Source of the DNA: Brevundimonas sp. AJA228-03
GTDB lineage: Bacteria; Pseudomonadota; Alphaproteobacteria; Caulobacterales; Caulobacteraceae
Assembly (NCBI RefSeq): GCF_017795885.1
Contig: NZ_CP059297.1
Span: 1,369,001 to 1,433,000 of the forward strand
Direction of reading: 5' to 3'
Length of the DNA: 64,000 nt
The notes under the pieces: model-generated
Seen by the model: only the letters and a program-made list of their open reading frames with translations
What the model was told of the DNA's origin: nothing
Databases searched by the model: none
Position numbers and translations under genes: made by a program
Shown here: positions 44,575 through 53,525 of the stretch, piece by piece
How positions within the stretch are numbered: position 1 is the stretch's first letter
Layout of the letters: each line of letters opens with the position of its first letter

Positions 44575-44598
44575 TTATGGCCATAAATATAGCCATAA
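44575..44598. promoter_or_regulatory. Operator-like palindrome upstream of the antitoxin
   Basis: TTATGGCCATAA is a perfect 12-bp palindrome at 44575-44586, followed by a half site GCCATAA at 44592-44598. It starts 16 bp upstream of the antitoxin start, the usual place for autoregulation by a Phd-type antitoxin. It also lies between this gene and the divergent cystathionine beta-synthase gene. Confidence 0.65.
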
Positions 44599-44672
44599 AT
44601 GTCGGCATCGGCAACGGGTTGTCCGGGCCCGGCGGCACGCCTAGCTTCCGGCCTCGAATCCGGAGCCCGATC

Positions 44673-46076
44673 ATGTCCCTTGCCGAACACCCGACCCTGA
44701 GCGCGCCGACCGGGTCGCTGCTGGACCTGATCGGCAAGACGCCGATGGTGGAGGTGACGCGGATCGACACCGGGCCGTGCAGACTGTTCCTGAAGCTGGA
44801 GGCGCAGAACCCGGGCGGGTCGATCAAGGACCGCATCGCCCTGTCGATGATCGCCGCGGCCGAGGCGGAGGGGTATCTGAAACCCGGCGGCACGATCGTC
44901 GAGGCCACGGCCGGAAACACGGGTCTGGCGCTGACGCTGGTGGGTCAGGCCAGGGGCTACAAGGTGTTGCTGGTCATCCCGGACAAGATGTCGAAGGAAA
45001 AAATCCAGCATCTGCGGGCGATGGGGGCCGATGTGCGGCTGACGCGGTCGGACGTCGCGCACGGGCATCCGGAATACTACACCGACATGGCCGAGCGGCT
45101 GGCGCAGCAGATTCCGGGCGGGTTCTTCGTCAACCAGTTCAACAACCATGCGAACTCCCTGGCCCATGTGAAGACCACCGGCCCCGAGATCTGGGAGCAG
45201 ATGGGTCACGACATCGACGCCTATGTGGCCGGGATCGGCTCGGGCGGGACGATCACGGGCGTGGCCCAATACCTGAAGAGCCAGGGATCGAAGGCCGCGA
45301 TCGTCCTGGCCGACCCGGTGGGATCGGTTCTGGCGGGCATCGTCAACGAGGGCATACCCGGACCGGAGGGCAGCTATACGGTCGAGGGCATCGGGCAGAA
45401 TTTCGTGCCGGATACGGCGGACATGAGCCTGATCGACAAGGCCTATTCGATTCCGGATGCCGAGGCCGTGGCGACGGTGCGCGAGCTGCTGCTGAAGGAG
45501 GGCATCCTGGCCGGATCGTCGTCGGGCACATTGATTGCTGCAGCCCTGCGCTGGTGCCGCGAGCAGACCGAGCCGAAGCGGTGCGTGACCTTCGTCTGCG
45601 ACACGGGCGCCAAATATCTGTCCAAGGTCTATAACGATGCCTGGCTGGCCGATCAGGGCCTGGGCGAGCGGGTGATCCAGGGCGATCTGTCGGACCTGAT
45701 CAGCCGCAAATACGAGAAGGGCGATGTCGTCACGGCCGGGCCAGACGACACCCTGGACACCGCCTTCAAGCGGATGCGCGGGGCCGACGTCTCGCAGTTG
45801 CCGATCATCCAGGACGGCCGGCTGATCGGCATCCTGGACGAAAGCGACATCGTCCACATCATGAACACCGACGAGATCACGCGACGCGAGCGCTTCGCCA
45901 AGCCGGTCTCCTCGGCCATGACGCGCGACCTGGACACGGTCCAGGTGACGGAGCCGCTGGACGCCCTGATCCCCCTGTTCGACCGCGACCGGGTGGCGAT
46001 CGTGCTGGATGGCGAGACGTTCGTCGGCTTGATCGCGCGGGTCGATCTGATCAACCACCTCAGCCTGAACCGGTGA
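44673..46076 (+). CDS. Cystathionine beta-synthase
   Basis: A 467-residue PLP enzyme that condenses homocysteine with serine to cystathionine. The catalytic domain has LIGKTPMVEV, the PLP lysine in NPGGSIKDRIALSM near residue 52, VEATAGNTGLALT, and the phosphate-binding GIGSGGTITGVAQYL. Residues about 340-467 form a tandem CBS-domain pair (VVTAGPDDTLDTAFKRM, SQLPIIQDGRLIGILDESDIVHI, then VSSAMTRDLDTVQV), as in eukaryotic CBS. It begins a plus-strand cluster with a DUF4160/DUF2442 pair and a gamma-lyase-type gene. The ATG at 44673 fits the family start. Confidence 0.9.
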   Translation: MSLAEHPTLSAPTGSLLDLIGKTPMVEVTRIDTGPCRLFLKLEAQNPGGSIKDRIALSMIAAAEAEGYLKPGGTIVEATAGNTGLALTLVGQARGYKVLLVIPDKMSKEKIQHLRAMGADVRLTRSDVAHGHPEYYTDMAERLAQQIPGGFFVNQFNNHANSLAHVKTTGPEIWEQMGHDIDAYVAGIGSGGTITGVAQYLKSQGSKAAIVLADPVGSVLAGIVNEGIPGPEGSYTVEGIGQNFVPDTADMSLIDKAYSIPDAEAVATVRELLLKEGILAGSSSGTLIAAALRWCREQTEPKRCVTFVCDTGAKYLSKVYNDAWLADQGLGERVIQGDLSDLISRKYEKGDVVTAGPDDTLDTAFKRMRGADVSQLPIIQDGRLIGILDESDIVHIMNTDEITRRERFAKPVSSAMTRDLDTVQVTEPLDALIPLFDRDRVAIVLDGETFVGLIARVDLINHLSLNR

Positions 46077-46110
46077 TTGGAGCGGTGCACCAGATGCACT
46101 ATGTTCCGGG

Positions 46111-46338
46111 ATGGTGACGCTTCACAGAGCGCCATCGTGGAAGATCGCGATCTATGGTCGAGACCATCGGATCCCGCATTTTCATATCGAAGGGAAGGGC
46201 TGGAGGTGTTCCGTGTCGATCGCGACTCTTGAACCGATCATCGGCAATCCGCCGAAGGATGTTTTGGCGGCCGCGTCGGGCTGGGCTTCCCAGCGACAGG
46301 CCGAACTGATGCGAACCTGGCGAGAGCTGAACCCGTGA
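46111..46338 (+). CDS. DUF4160 domain protein
   Basis: A 75-residue protein. Its core, WKIAIYGRDHRIPHFHIEGKGWRCSVSI, with the HFH motif, is the DUF4160 signature (usually HVHV or HFHV). Function is not established. Its stop overlaps the next start (GTGA), and it is part of the common DUF4160-DUF2442 gene pair, which has been suspected to act as a toxin-antitoxin-like module. It sits inside the trans-sulfuration operon, about 35 bp after the cystathionine beta-synthase gene. Confidence 0.8.
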   Translation: MVTLHRAPSWKIAIYGRDHRIPHFHIEGKGWRCSVSIATLEPIIGNPPKDVLAAASGWASQRQAELMRTWRELNP

Positions 46339-46769
46339 GCGACGAACAGTCCCACATCATTCGCTCCGTCCGTGCCGCCGAGGATTACACGCTGCTCCTC
46401 GTTTGGGAGCAGGGGGAGGAGGTGAAGATCGATCTGGCGACCACGATCAGGAGCCAACCGTTCAAGGCCCTCGCGGACCTGAATGCGTTCCGGCAGGTCG
46501 AGCTGGGAGACTGGGGGCACAGCGTGGTCTGGCCGGGCGAGATCGAGATGGGGGCGGACTCCCTATGGCTGGACAGTCTTACGGCATGGGGGCGGGACGA
46601 CACGCGTGCGTTTCTGGAATGGCGTCTGCGGAACGGTCTGTCGTTGAACGGCGCAGCCGAGGCCTTGGGGCTGTCCAGGCGCACGATCGCCTATTATTCC
46701 GGGGGGCGGCCGGTGCCGCGTTCCATCCTGCTGGCCTGCAAGGGCTGGGATGCTTTGAAGGCCGCATGA
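46335..46769 (+). CDS. DUF2442 protein with C-terminal helix-turn-helix
   Basis: A 144-residue protein. The first half (TLLLVWEQGEEVKIDLATTIRSQPFKALAD, VVWPGEIEMGADSLWLD) is a DUF2442 domain. The second half, WRLRNGLSLNGAAEALGLSRRTIAYYSGG, is a Cro/CI-type helix-turn-helix, so it may bind DNA and repress its own operon. The start GTG overlaps the DUF4160 stop, and its stop overlaps the ATG of the next gene, giving coupled translation across the whole cluster. The pair is antitoxin-like in layout; activity is inferred. Confidence 0.8.
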   Translation: MSDEQSHIIRSVRAAEDYTLLLVWEQGEEVKIDLATTIRSQPFKALADLNAFRQVELGDWGHSVVWPGEIEMGADSLWLDSLTAWGRDDTRAFLEWRLRNGLSLNGAAEALGLSRRTIAYYSGGRPVPRSILLACKGWDALKAA

Positions 46770-47929
46770 CCTCGATCAAGAACAGCCAGGGGTTTTCGAC
46801 CCGCGCCATCCATGCCGGTCAGCGGCCCGACCCGACGACGGGCGCGGTGATGACGCCGATCTATGCGACCTCGACCTATGCCCAGGAAAGCCCGGGCGTG
46901 AACAAGGGCTATGAGTATGCCCGGGGCAAGAACCCCACGCGCGAGGCGTTCGAGGCCTGTATCGCCGACCTGGAAGGCGGGGTTCAGGGGTTCGGTTTCG
47001 CCAGCGGCATGGCCGCGACCTCGACGGCGCTGGAGCTGCTGGACGCCGGGTCGCACATCGTGACGGGCGACGACCTGTATGGCGGATCCTGGCGGCTGTT
47101 CGAGCGGGTGCGGCGGCGCTCGATGGGGCTGGATTTCGCCTATGTCGACCTGAGCGATCTGGCGGCGGTCGAGGCGGCGATCACGCCGAAGACGAAGATG
47201 CTGTGGGTCGAGACCCCGACCAATCCGCTGATGAAGCTGGCCGACATCGCGGCCCTGTCAAAGGTCGCCAGGGCGCACGGCCTGCTGCTGGTGGTTGACA
47301 ACACCTTCGCCACGCCGTGGAGCCAGCGGCCGCTGAGCCTGGGCGCCGATATCGTCATGCATTCGGCGACCAAATATCTGAACGGCCACTCCGACATCAT
47401 CGGCGGGGTGCTGGTGGCCGGAAACGTGGAGATCGCCAAGGAAATCAAGTTCCTGCAGAACTCGGTCGGCGGGGTCATGGGGCCGTTCGATGCCTTCCTG
47501 GCCAACCGGGGGCTGAAGACCCTGGGCCTGCGCATGAAGGCGCACAACGAGAATGCCCTGGCGATCGCGCGCTGGCTGGAAGAGCGCAAGGGTATCGCCA
47601 GGGTGATCTATCCCGGCCTGATCAGCCATCCGCAGCACGCGCTGGCGACGCACCAGATGAACGGTCGCTATGGCGGCATGGTCACGGTGATCCTGGACGG
47701 CGACCTGTCACGGACGAAACTGGTGCTGGAGCGGGTTCAGGTCTTTACCCTGGCGGAGTCGCTGGGCGGGGTGGAGAGCCTGGTCAACCACCCGGCCATC
47801 ATGACCCACGCCAGCGTGCCGAAAGAGGTCCGCGAGGCGGGCGGGGTGACCGACAACCTGATCCGGCTGTCGGTCGGGGTCGAGGATCTCGACGACCTGA
47901 TCGCCGACCTGGATCAGGCGCTGGGATAG
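46766..47929 (+). CDS. Cystathionine gamma-lyase/synthase family PLP enzyme
   Basis: A 387-residue Cys/Met-metabolism PLP enzyme. Motifs are STRAIHAGQRPDPTTGAVMTPIYATSTY at the start, YARGKNPTREAFEACIADLEGG near residue 52, VDNTFATPWSQRPL, and the PLP lysine at residue 203 in HSATKYLNGHSD. Since it follows a cystathionine beta-synthase, it most likely cleaves cystathionine to cysteine (reverse trans-sulfuration), but synthase or methionine gamma-lyase activity cannot be excluded from motifs alone. The ATG overlaps the DUF2442 stop by 4 bases. Confidence 0.9.
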   Translation: MTSIKNSQGFSTRAIHAGQRPDPTTGAVMTPIYATSTYAQESPGVNKGYEYARGKNPTREAFEACIADLEGGVQGFGFASGMAATSTALELLDAGSHIVTGDDLYGGSWRLFERVRRRSMGLDFAYVDLSDLAAVEAAITPKTKMLWVETPTNPLMKLADIAALSKVARAHGLLLVVDNTFATPWSQRPLSLGADIVMHSATKYLNGHSDIIGGVLVAGNVEIAKEIKFLQNSVGGVMGPFDAFLANRGLKTLGLRMKAHNENALAIARWLEERKGIARVIYPGLISHPQHALATHQMNGRYGGMVTVILDGDLSRTKLVLERVQVFTLAESLGGVESLVNHPAIMTHASVPKEVREAGGVTDNLIRLSVGVEDLDDLIADLDQALG

Positions 47930-47930
47930 A

Positions 47931-48401
47931 TCAGCCGCCGTTTTCGTTGAGTGAGCACTGGGACCCGACGTCGGCCCGGGGATTTTCCCGGCGGAGGGCT
48001 GCGGCGGCCTGGGCGATCTGCAAGCAGTCGAACGCCGCCGGCGTCGTTCCATCGACGAGGATATAGCCATACCCATTGGAGCAGGCGACCTCGATGATGT
48101 CGCGCCGACGCTCCGTACGGCCCACCTGGGCGGCGTTCACGACGTCGCAGCTGGTATGAGATGCGGCCAGCAGGGATTGGGCCTGGCGTATGGCACGCTG
48201 GCGCCCGGCGGCCGAATAGGCATTCAGCCGACGCACGGATTCGAACTGCTGCATCCGCGCCGCCCCGGGGCGCATCGGTTCAAGGAGCCGCTCTCGCGCC
48301 GTGCCCATGTCGCCGGCGTTGGGATTGGCCTGGGCCTGAACGGATGCAGCCGACCCGATGGTCGCGACGAGGGCGGCGACAAAGATCGCGGACTTCAGCA
48401 T
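47931..48401 (-). CDS. Exported protein of unknown function
   Basis: A 156-residue protein with a signal peptide (MLKSAIFVAALVATIGSAASVQAQA, cleavage near residue 24). The mature part is QANPNAGDMGTARERLLEPM, then a helical region and SHTSCDVVNAAQVG, VACSNGYGYILVDGTTPAAFDCLQI, SQCSLNENGG with four cysteines, suggesting disulfides in the periplasm. An upstream in-frame ATG would add residues before the signal and is less likely. It converges with the gamma-lyase gene, 1 bp apart. Family not recognised. Confidence 0.7.
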   Translation of the reverse strand: MLKSAIFVAALVATIGSAASVQAQANPNAGDMGTARERLLEPMRPGAARMQQFESVRRLNAYSAAGRQRAIRQAQSLLAASHTSCDVVNAAQVGRTERRRDIIEVACSNGYGYILVDGTTPAAFDCLQIAQAAAALRRENPRADVGSQCSLNENGG

Positions 48402-48537
48402 TGCGAATTCCTCCGAGCGGAAGCCTATTCCTCCTCGACAGGCTGTCAACAGCACCGCGTGACGACGTTGCGGGATGGCTCTGCGCGGGGCGTTGGCCGG
48501 GGCGCAGGGTCAAGCCCGATCACCGCGCCTGCGACCG

Positions 48538-49551
48538 TCAGCGCGAAAGCGGACCCATCAGCGTCGCCTTGAGCCGCTGTTCGATGTCGGGCGTCATGGC
48601 GGCGAACAGGCCGCGTGCATCGGGCGGAATGTGCGCCATCGGCTCTTCGTCATCCGGCCGGAACAGATAGTGGTCGAAGATCACCCGCCAGGCCTGGCGT
48701 TCGCGATGGTTCAGGTCGCGCAGGGTCATCAGGCCATGCAGGAGGGTGAAGATGGGGGCCGTCATATGGGGCGGGGCATCCCGCCACCAGAAATTCACCA
48801 TGGCCCCGAACGGGTCCAGCGACTCGACGTGGTGAAACCACAGGCTCGGCATATAGAGCACGTCGCCGGGTGCCAGGTCGGCGATCTCGGCATGCTGGAG
48901 CGCCTCGGCGAAGCGGGGGAATCTGTCGAAGTCGGGCTTGTGGAAATCGACGAGACTGGTCGGCTGGCCCGACAGGGTGAAGTCGACGGGGCCGATATAC
49001 AGATTGGCGATCTGGTCGGTCGGAAACAGGGTGAAGCGCCGGCGGCCCGCGACGACGCAGGCCAGGTTCTGGGGCAGGTCCCAGTGGCAGGCCGTGCGCA
49101 CCCGGTTGCCGATCCAGAGCGAGGTTCGCCGTTGCGTCGCCGGATCGAGCAGGGGCATCGGCGTCTCGGCCAGCAGCCCCGGCAGGCAGGGGCGGAACGG
49201 GACGCCACCGGCATAGAAGCCGGGCGGGTGTGCGTCATCGTGGTGAGCCGCCAGCCGGTCCAGCAGGGTCGCCAGGGGTGCGTTTTCCTGGACGTGATTG
49301 AAGCTCTTCAGGTCGTCGGCATAGGAGAACCGGCCCTCGATCTCGGGCGCGCCGCTCCAGATCGGCGTGGGTGCATCCGTGGCGGCCGCGCGCAGGTGGT
49401 CCGACAGGGCAGCGGTCGACGTCCGGCCCAGCTGGACCATCGGCCAGTCGGCGACCCCCTGGCGCAGGACGGCCGGCCGTCCCGACGGAACGATGACGCT
49501 TTCGAACAGCGCGCGATCGACGCCTTCGTACTCGGGAACCGGCCGTGTCAT
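48538..49551 (-). CDS. Cupin-like (cupin_8/JmjC-type) protein
   Basis: A 337-residue protein typical of the cupin_8 group: RPAVLRQGVADWPMVQ near residue 24, WIGNRVRTACHWDLPQNLACVVAGRRRFTLFP with an HxD iron ligand near residue 156, FTLSGQPTSLVDFHKPDFDRFPRF, and LAPGDVLYMPSLWFHHVESLD with a distal His. Such proteins are predicted 2-oxoglutarate/iron oxygenases or hydroxylases, often next to TonB-dependent receptors; none is near here. Substrate unknown. It is divergent from queF but separated by the nitronate monooxygenase gene. Confidence 0.78.
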   Translation of the reverse strand: MTRPVPEYEGVDRALFESVIVPSGRPAVLRQGVADWPMVQLGRTSTAALSDHLRAAATDAPTPIWSGAPEIEGRFSYADDLKSFNHVQENAPLATLLDRLAAHHDDAHPPGFYAGGVPFRPCLPGLLAETPMPLLDPATQRRTSLWIGNRVRTACHWDLPQNLACVVAGRRRFTLFPTDQIANLYIGPVDFTLSGQPTSLVDFHKPDFDRFPRFAEALQHAEIADLAPGDVLYMPSLWFHHVESLDPFGAMVNFWWRDAPPHMTAPIFTLLHGLMTLRDLNHRERQAWRVIFDHYLFRPDDEEPMAHIPPDARGLFAAMTPDIEQRLKATLMGPLSR

Positions 49552-49594
49552 GGGACGATCTGTGGTCCGAAGTGACCGGTGAGGTCAATCGCCT

Positions 49595-50527
49595 TCAGGC
49601 GACGCCGACCTTGCTGGCGAACTGGGCCGTGGCATCGGCATATTCCGACCGCAGGCGCGCGACCAGTTCCGCCGCCGGGACCACGTCATGCACCGCGCCC
49701 GCGCCCTGGCCGGCGGACCAGACGGTCTTCCAGGCCTTGGCCTCGTCGCCCATGTCCAGCTTGTGCTCGGGCAGGTGTTTCGGATCGATGCCGTTGGCCT
49801 CCAGCGACTTGATCATGAAGTTGGCCGGGATGCCGGAGACGGCCGGGGTGTGGACGATGTCGGTCGCGCCCGACTCGATGATCATGTCCTTGTAGGCCTC
49901 GGGGGCCATGGCCTCGGTCGTGTTGATGAAGCGGGTGCCCATATAGGCGAAGTCGGCCCCCAGCATCAGGGCGGCGGCCACGTCCTGGCCGGTCGACAGG
50001 CAGCCCGACAGGATGATCGTGCCCTTGAAGAACGCGCGCACCTCATTGACCAGGGCGAAGGGGTTGATGATGCCGGCGTGTCCACCCGCGCCATTGGCGA
50101 CCAGGATCAGACCGTCGACGCCGCTCTCGGCCGCCTTCCTGGCATGGCGGACATTGGCGATGTCGTGGAAGACCACGCCGCCATAGCCGTGGACCGCATC
50201 GACCACGTCGCGCACGGCCCCCAGCGAGGTGATGATCAGCGGCACCTTGTGCTCGACCGAGACCATCATGTCCGCCATCAGACGCGGATTGGTGGGGTGG
50301 ACGATGTGGTTGACGCCAAACGCCGCCGCATCGGGATTCAGGCGCGATTTGATCTCGACCAGCCACTCGGCATAGCCCTCGGTCGTGCGGGCGTTCAGCG
50401 AGGGGAAGGTGCCGATCACCCCGGCATTGCAGCACTCGACGACCAGGTCCGGGCCGGAGACCAGGAACATCGGTGCCTCGATGACCGGCAGTTTCAGACC
50501 CTTCTGCAGGGAGGCGGGGATGGCCAT
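49595..50527 (-). CDS. Nitronate monooxygenase (2-nitropropane dioxygenase family)
   Basis: A 310-residue FMN-dependent TIM barrel. It starts KGLKLPVIEAPMFLVSGPDLV, has the flavin-site LILVANGAGGHAGIINPFALVNEV near residue 138 with the active His, then SGCLSTGQDVAAALMLGADFAYMGTRFI near residue 174 and ENTVEA-like FINTTEAMAPEAYKDM. The family oxidises alkyl nitronates to carbonyls and nitrite, probably detoxification. It is upstream of the cupin-like gene on the same strand, with a gap of 43 bp. Confidence 0.9.
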   Translation of the reverse strand: MAIPASLQKGLKLPVIEAPMFLVSGPDLVVECCNAGVIGTFPSLNARTTEGYAEWLVEIKSRLNPDAAAFGVNHIVHPTNPRLMADMMVSVEHKVPLIITSLGAVRDVVDAVHGYGGVVFHDIANVRHARKAAESGVDGLILVANGAGGHAGIINPFALVNEVRAFFKGTIILSGCLSTGQDVAAALMLGADFAYMGTRFINTTEAMAPEAYKDMIIESGATDIVHTPAVSGIPANFMIKSLEANGIDPKHLPEHKLDMGDEAKAWKTVWSAGQGAGAVHDVVPAAELVARLRSEYADATAQFASKVGVA

Positions 50528-50588
50528 GGCGTTCGCTCCGTTTTGTTTGGCTACGCTTAACCGGGTGTCGTGGGGGAAGGCAAATGCG

Positions 50589-50728
50589 ATCCTCCCCCAT
50601 CGGGGGAGGGGGACCGCAGCGCCCTTGCGCTGGGGTGGAGGGGGCTTGGCTCAAACCCGGGCGTTCGCGGCTGGCCCCCTCCGTCTCTTCGCTTCGCGAC
50701 GCGCCACCTCCCCCGACGGGGGAGGATT
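50589..50728. repeat. CCTCCCCC/GGGGGAGG palindrome between nitronate monooxygenase and queF
   Basis: The left hairpin ATCCTCCCCCATCGGGGGAG and the right hairpin CACCTCCCCCGACGGGGGAG lie 110 bp apart, with GGTGGAGGGGGC and GGCCCCCTCC between them also complementary. Same family as 11300-11451. The right arm's GGGGGAGGA lies close to the queF start and may serve as its ribosome-binding sequence. Confidence 0.82.
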
Positions 50729-50743
50729 GTGTATGTGCAGCCC

Positions 50744-51205
50744 ATGACCACAGACACCTCCGGCCTCTCCCAGCTCGGCCAGCACACCGTCCAGCCCACG
50801 ACGCCCGGGACGGCGGTGCTGGAGCGCGTGCCCAATCCCCATCCCGACACCCTGTACCTGGCCCGGTTCACCGCGCCGGAGTTCACCAGCCTGTGCCCCG
50901 TGACGGCCCAGCCCGACTTCGCCCATCTGGTGATCGACTATGCGCCGGGCGACTGGCTGGTCGAGTCCAAGTCGCTGAAGCTGTACCTGACCGCCTTCCG
51001 CAACCACGGCGCCTTCCACGAGGACTGCACCGTCGCCATCGGCAAGCGGATCGCCGACCTGCTCAATCCGAAATGGCTGCGCATCGGCGGCTACTGGTAC
51101 CCGCGCGGCGGCATCCCGATCGACGTCTTCTGGCAGACGGGGACCCCGCCCGAGGGGCTGTGGCTGCCGGATCAGGGCGTGCCCACGTATCGGGGGCGGG
51201 GGTAG
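50744..51205 (+). CDS. queF: NADPH-dependent 7-cyano-7-deazaguanine reductase
   Basis: Reduces preQ0 to preQ1 in queuosine synthesis for tRNA. At 153 residues it is the short, unimodular (YkvM-type) form. The active-site cysteine is Cys51 in [16 protein letters not shown]. The QueF motif, [22 protein letters not shown], follows near residue 77, and catalytic Asp and His residues are visible. The C-terminus is [11 protein letters not shown]. No other queuosine genes are in the window. Start is the ATG at 50744, 15 bp after the repeat arm. Confidence 0.95.
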   Translation: MTTDTSGLSQLGQHTVQPTTPGTAVLERVPNPHPDTLYLARFTAPEFTSLCPVTAQPDFAHLVIDYAPGDWLVESKSLKLYLTAFRNHGAFHEDCTVAIGKRIADLLNPKWLRIGGYWYPRGGIPIDVFWQTGTPPEGLWLPDQGVPTYRGRG

Positions 51206-51282
51206 GGGGCCCGGCCTGCGGGACGGCCCAGGCAACGCTCCGGAATACTGAAAAGGGACAGGCCCCCTGCCTCCGCCTCCTC

Positions 51283-53022
51283 CTACTGGAAACGCGCTTC
51301 GCCAGCGAGCCAGGTAGAATGCACGCGTATGGACCTCAGGCTGTCCGGTGGGACGGTCAGGGGGTCGCGCTCCAGCACCACCAGGTCGGCGGCCTTGCCG
51401 ACCTCAAGGCTGCCGCAGGTATCGTCGAGATGGCACTGCCAGGCGGCATCGATCGTGACTGCCCGCAGGGCCTGTAGCGGGGAGATACACTCATCCGCGT
51501 TCAGGATGCCGCCACCCTCGTTCATGTCGCGAAGCACGGCGTTCTCGACGCAGCGCAGCGGATCGATCGGGGTCACATTATAGTCGGAATGCAGCGAGAT
51601 GCGCAGGCCGCCGGCAAGGGCGGAGCGGCAGGGGTCTAGCCTGTCAGCCCGTTCCGGCCCGAGCAGACGATCGCGGAAGGCCCGCCCCCAGTAGTGGACA
51701 TGGCCGATCAGGAAGGACGGCGAGATGCCGAGCGCCTTCATCCGCGCAATCTGGTCGTCGTGCAGAATGCTGCAGTGCTCGATCCGGTGCCGGAGGGCGT
51801 GACCACCCTCTCCGCCGGTGCCCCGCTCATAGGCGTCGAGCACCACATCGATGGCGGCATCGCCATTGGCGTGGATACCGATGGGCCAGCCGTCGTCGTG
51901 CAGCGTGCGGACCAGGCTCTCGATCTCTTCGGGCGAATAGTTGAGCGCTCCGCGGTTCGTCGAGTCCAGATAAGGTTCGCGCTGGTAGCCCGTCAGGCCC
52001 TGATTGGAACCGTCAGACCAGGCCTTGATCCCGCTGAAGGAGAAATTGGGTGAGTGAAGCCCGGGCCGCAGCCCCATCTCCTTCCATTTTTCATAGTGGG
52101 TCGAGACCAGTAGCCCGGCGTAGCGGACGGGGGCATCACCCCGGAGCGCTGCCTCGATCAGGCCGATGTCAGCCTCGGCGAACAGGCCGCCGATGCCGCA
52201 GTCGTGCAGGGCCGTGCATCCCTTGGCCGCAGCATCATCAAGATCGGCCCGCAGAAACCCGACCAGTTCGGCCTCGCCGGGCGATGGCATCACGCGGATG
52301 AAAGGCTGGAAGGCCGGTGGTTCCTCCAGGCGGCCCGTCAGTTCGCCGTCCGGGCTGCGGACGAACCGGCCCTGGGGCGGATCCTGGGTTTCCCTGCTCA
52401 ATCCGGCCAGGTCGATGGCGCGGCTGTTGGCATAGGCATTGTGGCCGTTGGATTCGAGAATGAAGACCGGCGTTTCTGGAGACAGTTGGTCGAGGTCTGC
52501 CCGGGTCAGTTCGCGTCCCGGCATGATCGAAGGGTCCAGCATCTTGCCCTGGATCCACGCCCCGGGCCCTGCCCGTGCGGCTGCGTCGCGGATCTTCTGC
52601 CGTGCATCGTCCATGGTCGGTGTCGTGAAGGGTCCAATGTCCAGCCAGGGTCGCAGACCGGCGAAGTTGGAATGCATGTGCGGATCGACGAAACCGGGAA
52701 GTACTGTGTAGTCGCCAAAATCGACCACGCGGGTACGAGAGCCTTTCAGACCGAGGACGGCCTGACGACGACCCGAGGCCATGATGCGGCCGTCCCGCAC
52801 GGCGACAGCCTCAACGACAGTGTTCCGCGCGTCCATTGTGTGGATGCGCCCGGCGAGGAAAATCGTATCGGCAAAGCTCTGACCCGCCTCCCGCGCGCCA
52901 GCCGTACCGGGTCCGGCAACCGCGGCTGCGAAGAAGCCACCGCCGATCCCGCGCAGGACGTCACGGCGACCCTGCAAGCTTCGCATGACATGCATGAAAC
53001 CTTCGTCGCAGGCATTGCACAT
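51283..53022 (-). CDS. Exported amidohydrolase (amidohydrolase_3, YtcJ-like)
   Basis: A 579-residue protein. The N-terminus has a twin-arginine signal (GRRDVLRGIGGGFFAAAVAGPGTAGA), so it is probably exported folded. The metal-dependent hydrolase domain shows DTIFLAGRIHTMDARNTVVEAVAVRDGRI, VVDFGDYTVLPGFVDPHMHSNFAGL with the HxH metal site, HANGDAAIDVVLDAYE, and ALRHRIEHCSILHDDQI, with SLHSDYNVTP near the end. Related enzymes hydrolyse N-acyl amino acids or similar amides. The substrate is not known. It marks the left border of a lower-GC intergenic region. Confidence 0.85.
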   Translation of the reverse strand: MCNACDEGFMHVMRSLQGRRDVLRGIGGGFFAAAVAGPGTAGAREAGQSFADTIFLAGRIHTMDARNTVVEAVAVRDGRIMASGRRQAVLGLKGSRTRVVDFGDYTVLPGFVDPHMHSNFAGLRPWLDIGPFTTPTMDDARQKIRDAAARAGPGAWIQGKMLDPSIMPGRELTRADLDQLSPETPVFILESNGHNAYANSRAIDLAGLSRETQDPPQGRFVRSPDGELTGRLEEPPAFQPFIRVMPSPGEAELVGFLRADLDDAAAKGCTALHDCGIGGLFAEADIGLIEAALRGDAPVRYAGLLVSTHYEKWKEMGLRPGLHSPNFSFSGIKAWSDGSNQGLTGYQREPYLDSTNRGALNYSPEEIESLVRTLHDDGWPIGIHANGDAAIDVVLDAYERGTGGEGGHALRHRIEHCSILHDDQIARMKALGISPSFLIGHVHYWGRAFRDRLLGPERADRLDPCRSALAGGLRISLHSDYNVTPIDPLRCVENAVLRDMNEGGGILNADECISPLQALRAVTIDAAWQCHLDDTCGSLEVGKAADLVVLERDPLTVPPDSLRSIRVHSTWLAGEARFQ

Positions 53023-53525
53023 TGATAATTTCTCCCGGGCCGAAGCTCTGCTGAGTCAGTAGCGAAATCGGCTGTGGAAGCTGGCATACAGCCGTCAACG
53101 CTGTCAAAACGAGGATTTTGAACATAGTCAGTCTAATAGTATTGGCAAAAAATCAGAGAAATTTGAAATTAAAACTATCATACAATGGATTCGAAAACAG
53201 TAAGGCCATCGCCCGATGCACGCTCAGGAGGTCTGTCTGTTTATCTCCGAGCCAACGAAACCAGCGAGAGCGCACCAGCCCACATCCAGGCTTGCAGTAC
53301 CTGCCACATCACCAATGACACGACCGTGGACCTGATTCAGACCAGACCGTCATGACGTCAATCGTGCGGCACGTGGCCGCGGTCCTGTTCTCCGTGAGCT
53401 GCTGGATAGCGCTCGCTGTGTTTGTCCTCTAAACATTGGTTCGAGGTGGACTGCGTTGTTGTCGCTTTCGCAAAAATTTCCACCGTTCTCTGCATAAAGA
53501 CGGGATCAGAAACAGGTGAAGGTTC
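53023..53525. other. Lower-GC intergenic region, no clear gene
   Basis: A 503-bp gap, visibly richer in A and T than the rest of the window, for example around 53100-53200. One tiny frame at 53352-53432 is listed separately. The region upstream of the crystallin-like gene probably holds its promoter. I see no RNA gene, repeat array or transposon end. Composition suggests DNA acquired or less constrained than its surroundings. Confidence 0.5.
53352..53432 (+). CDS. Possible 26-residue hydrophobic peptide
   Basis: An ATG-to-TAA frame reading MTSIVRHVAAVLFSVSCWIA followed by LAVFVL, almost entirely one membrane helix after a short basic start. It could be a small membrane peptide or chance. No Shine-Dalgarno sequence stands out. 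It lies 93 bp before the crystallin-like gene in the low-GC region. Confidence 0.25.
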   Translation: MTSIVRHVAAVLFSVSCWIALAVFVL

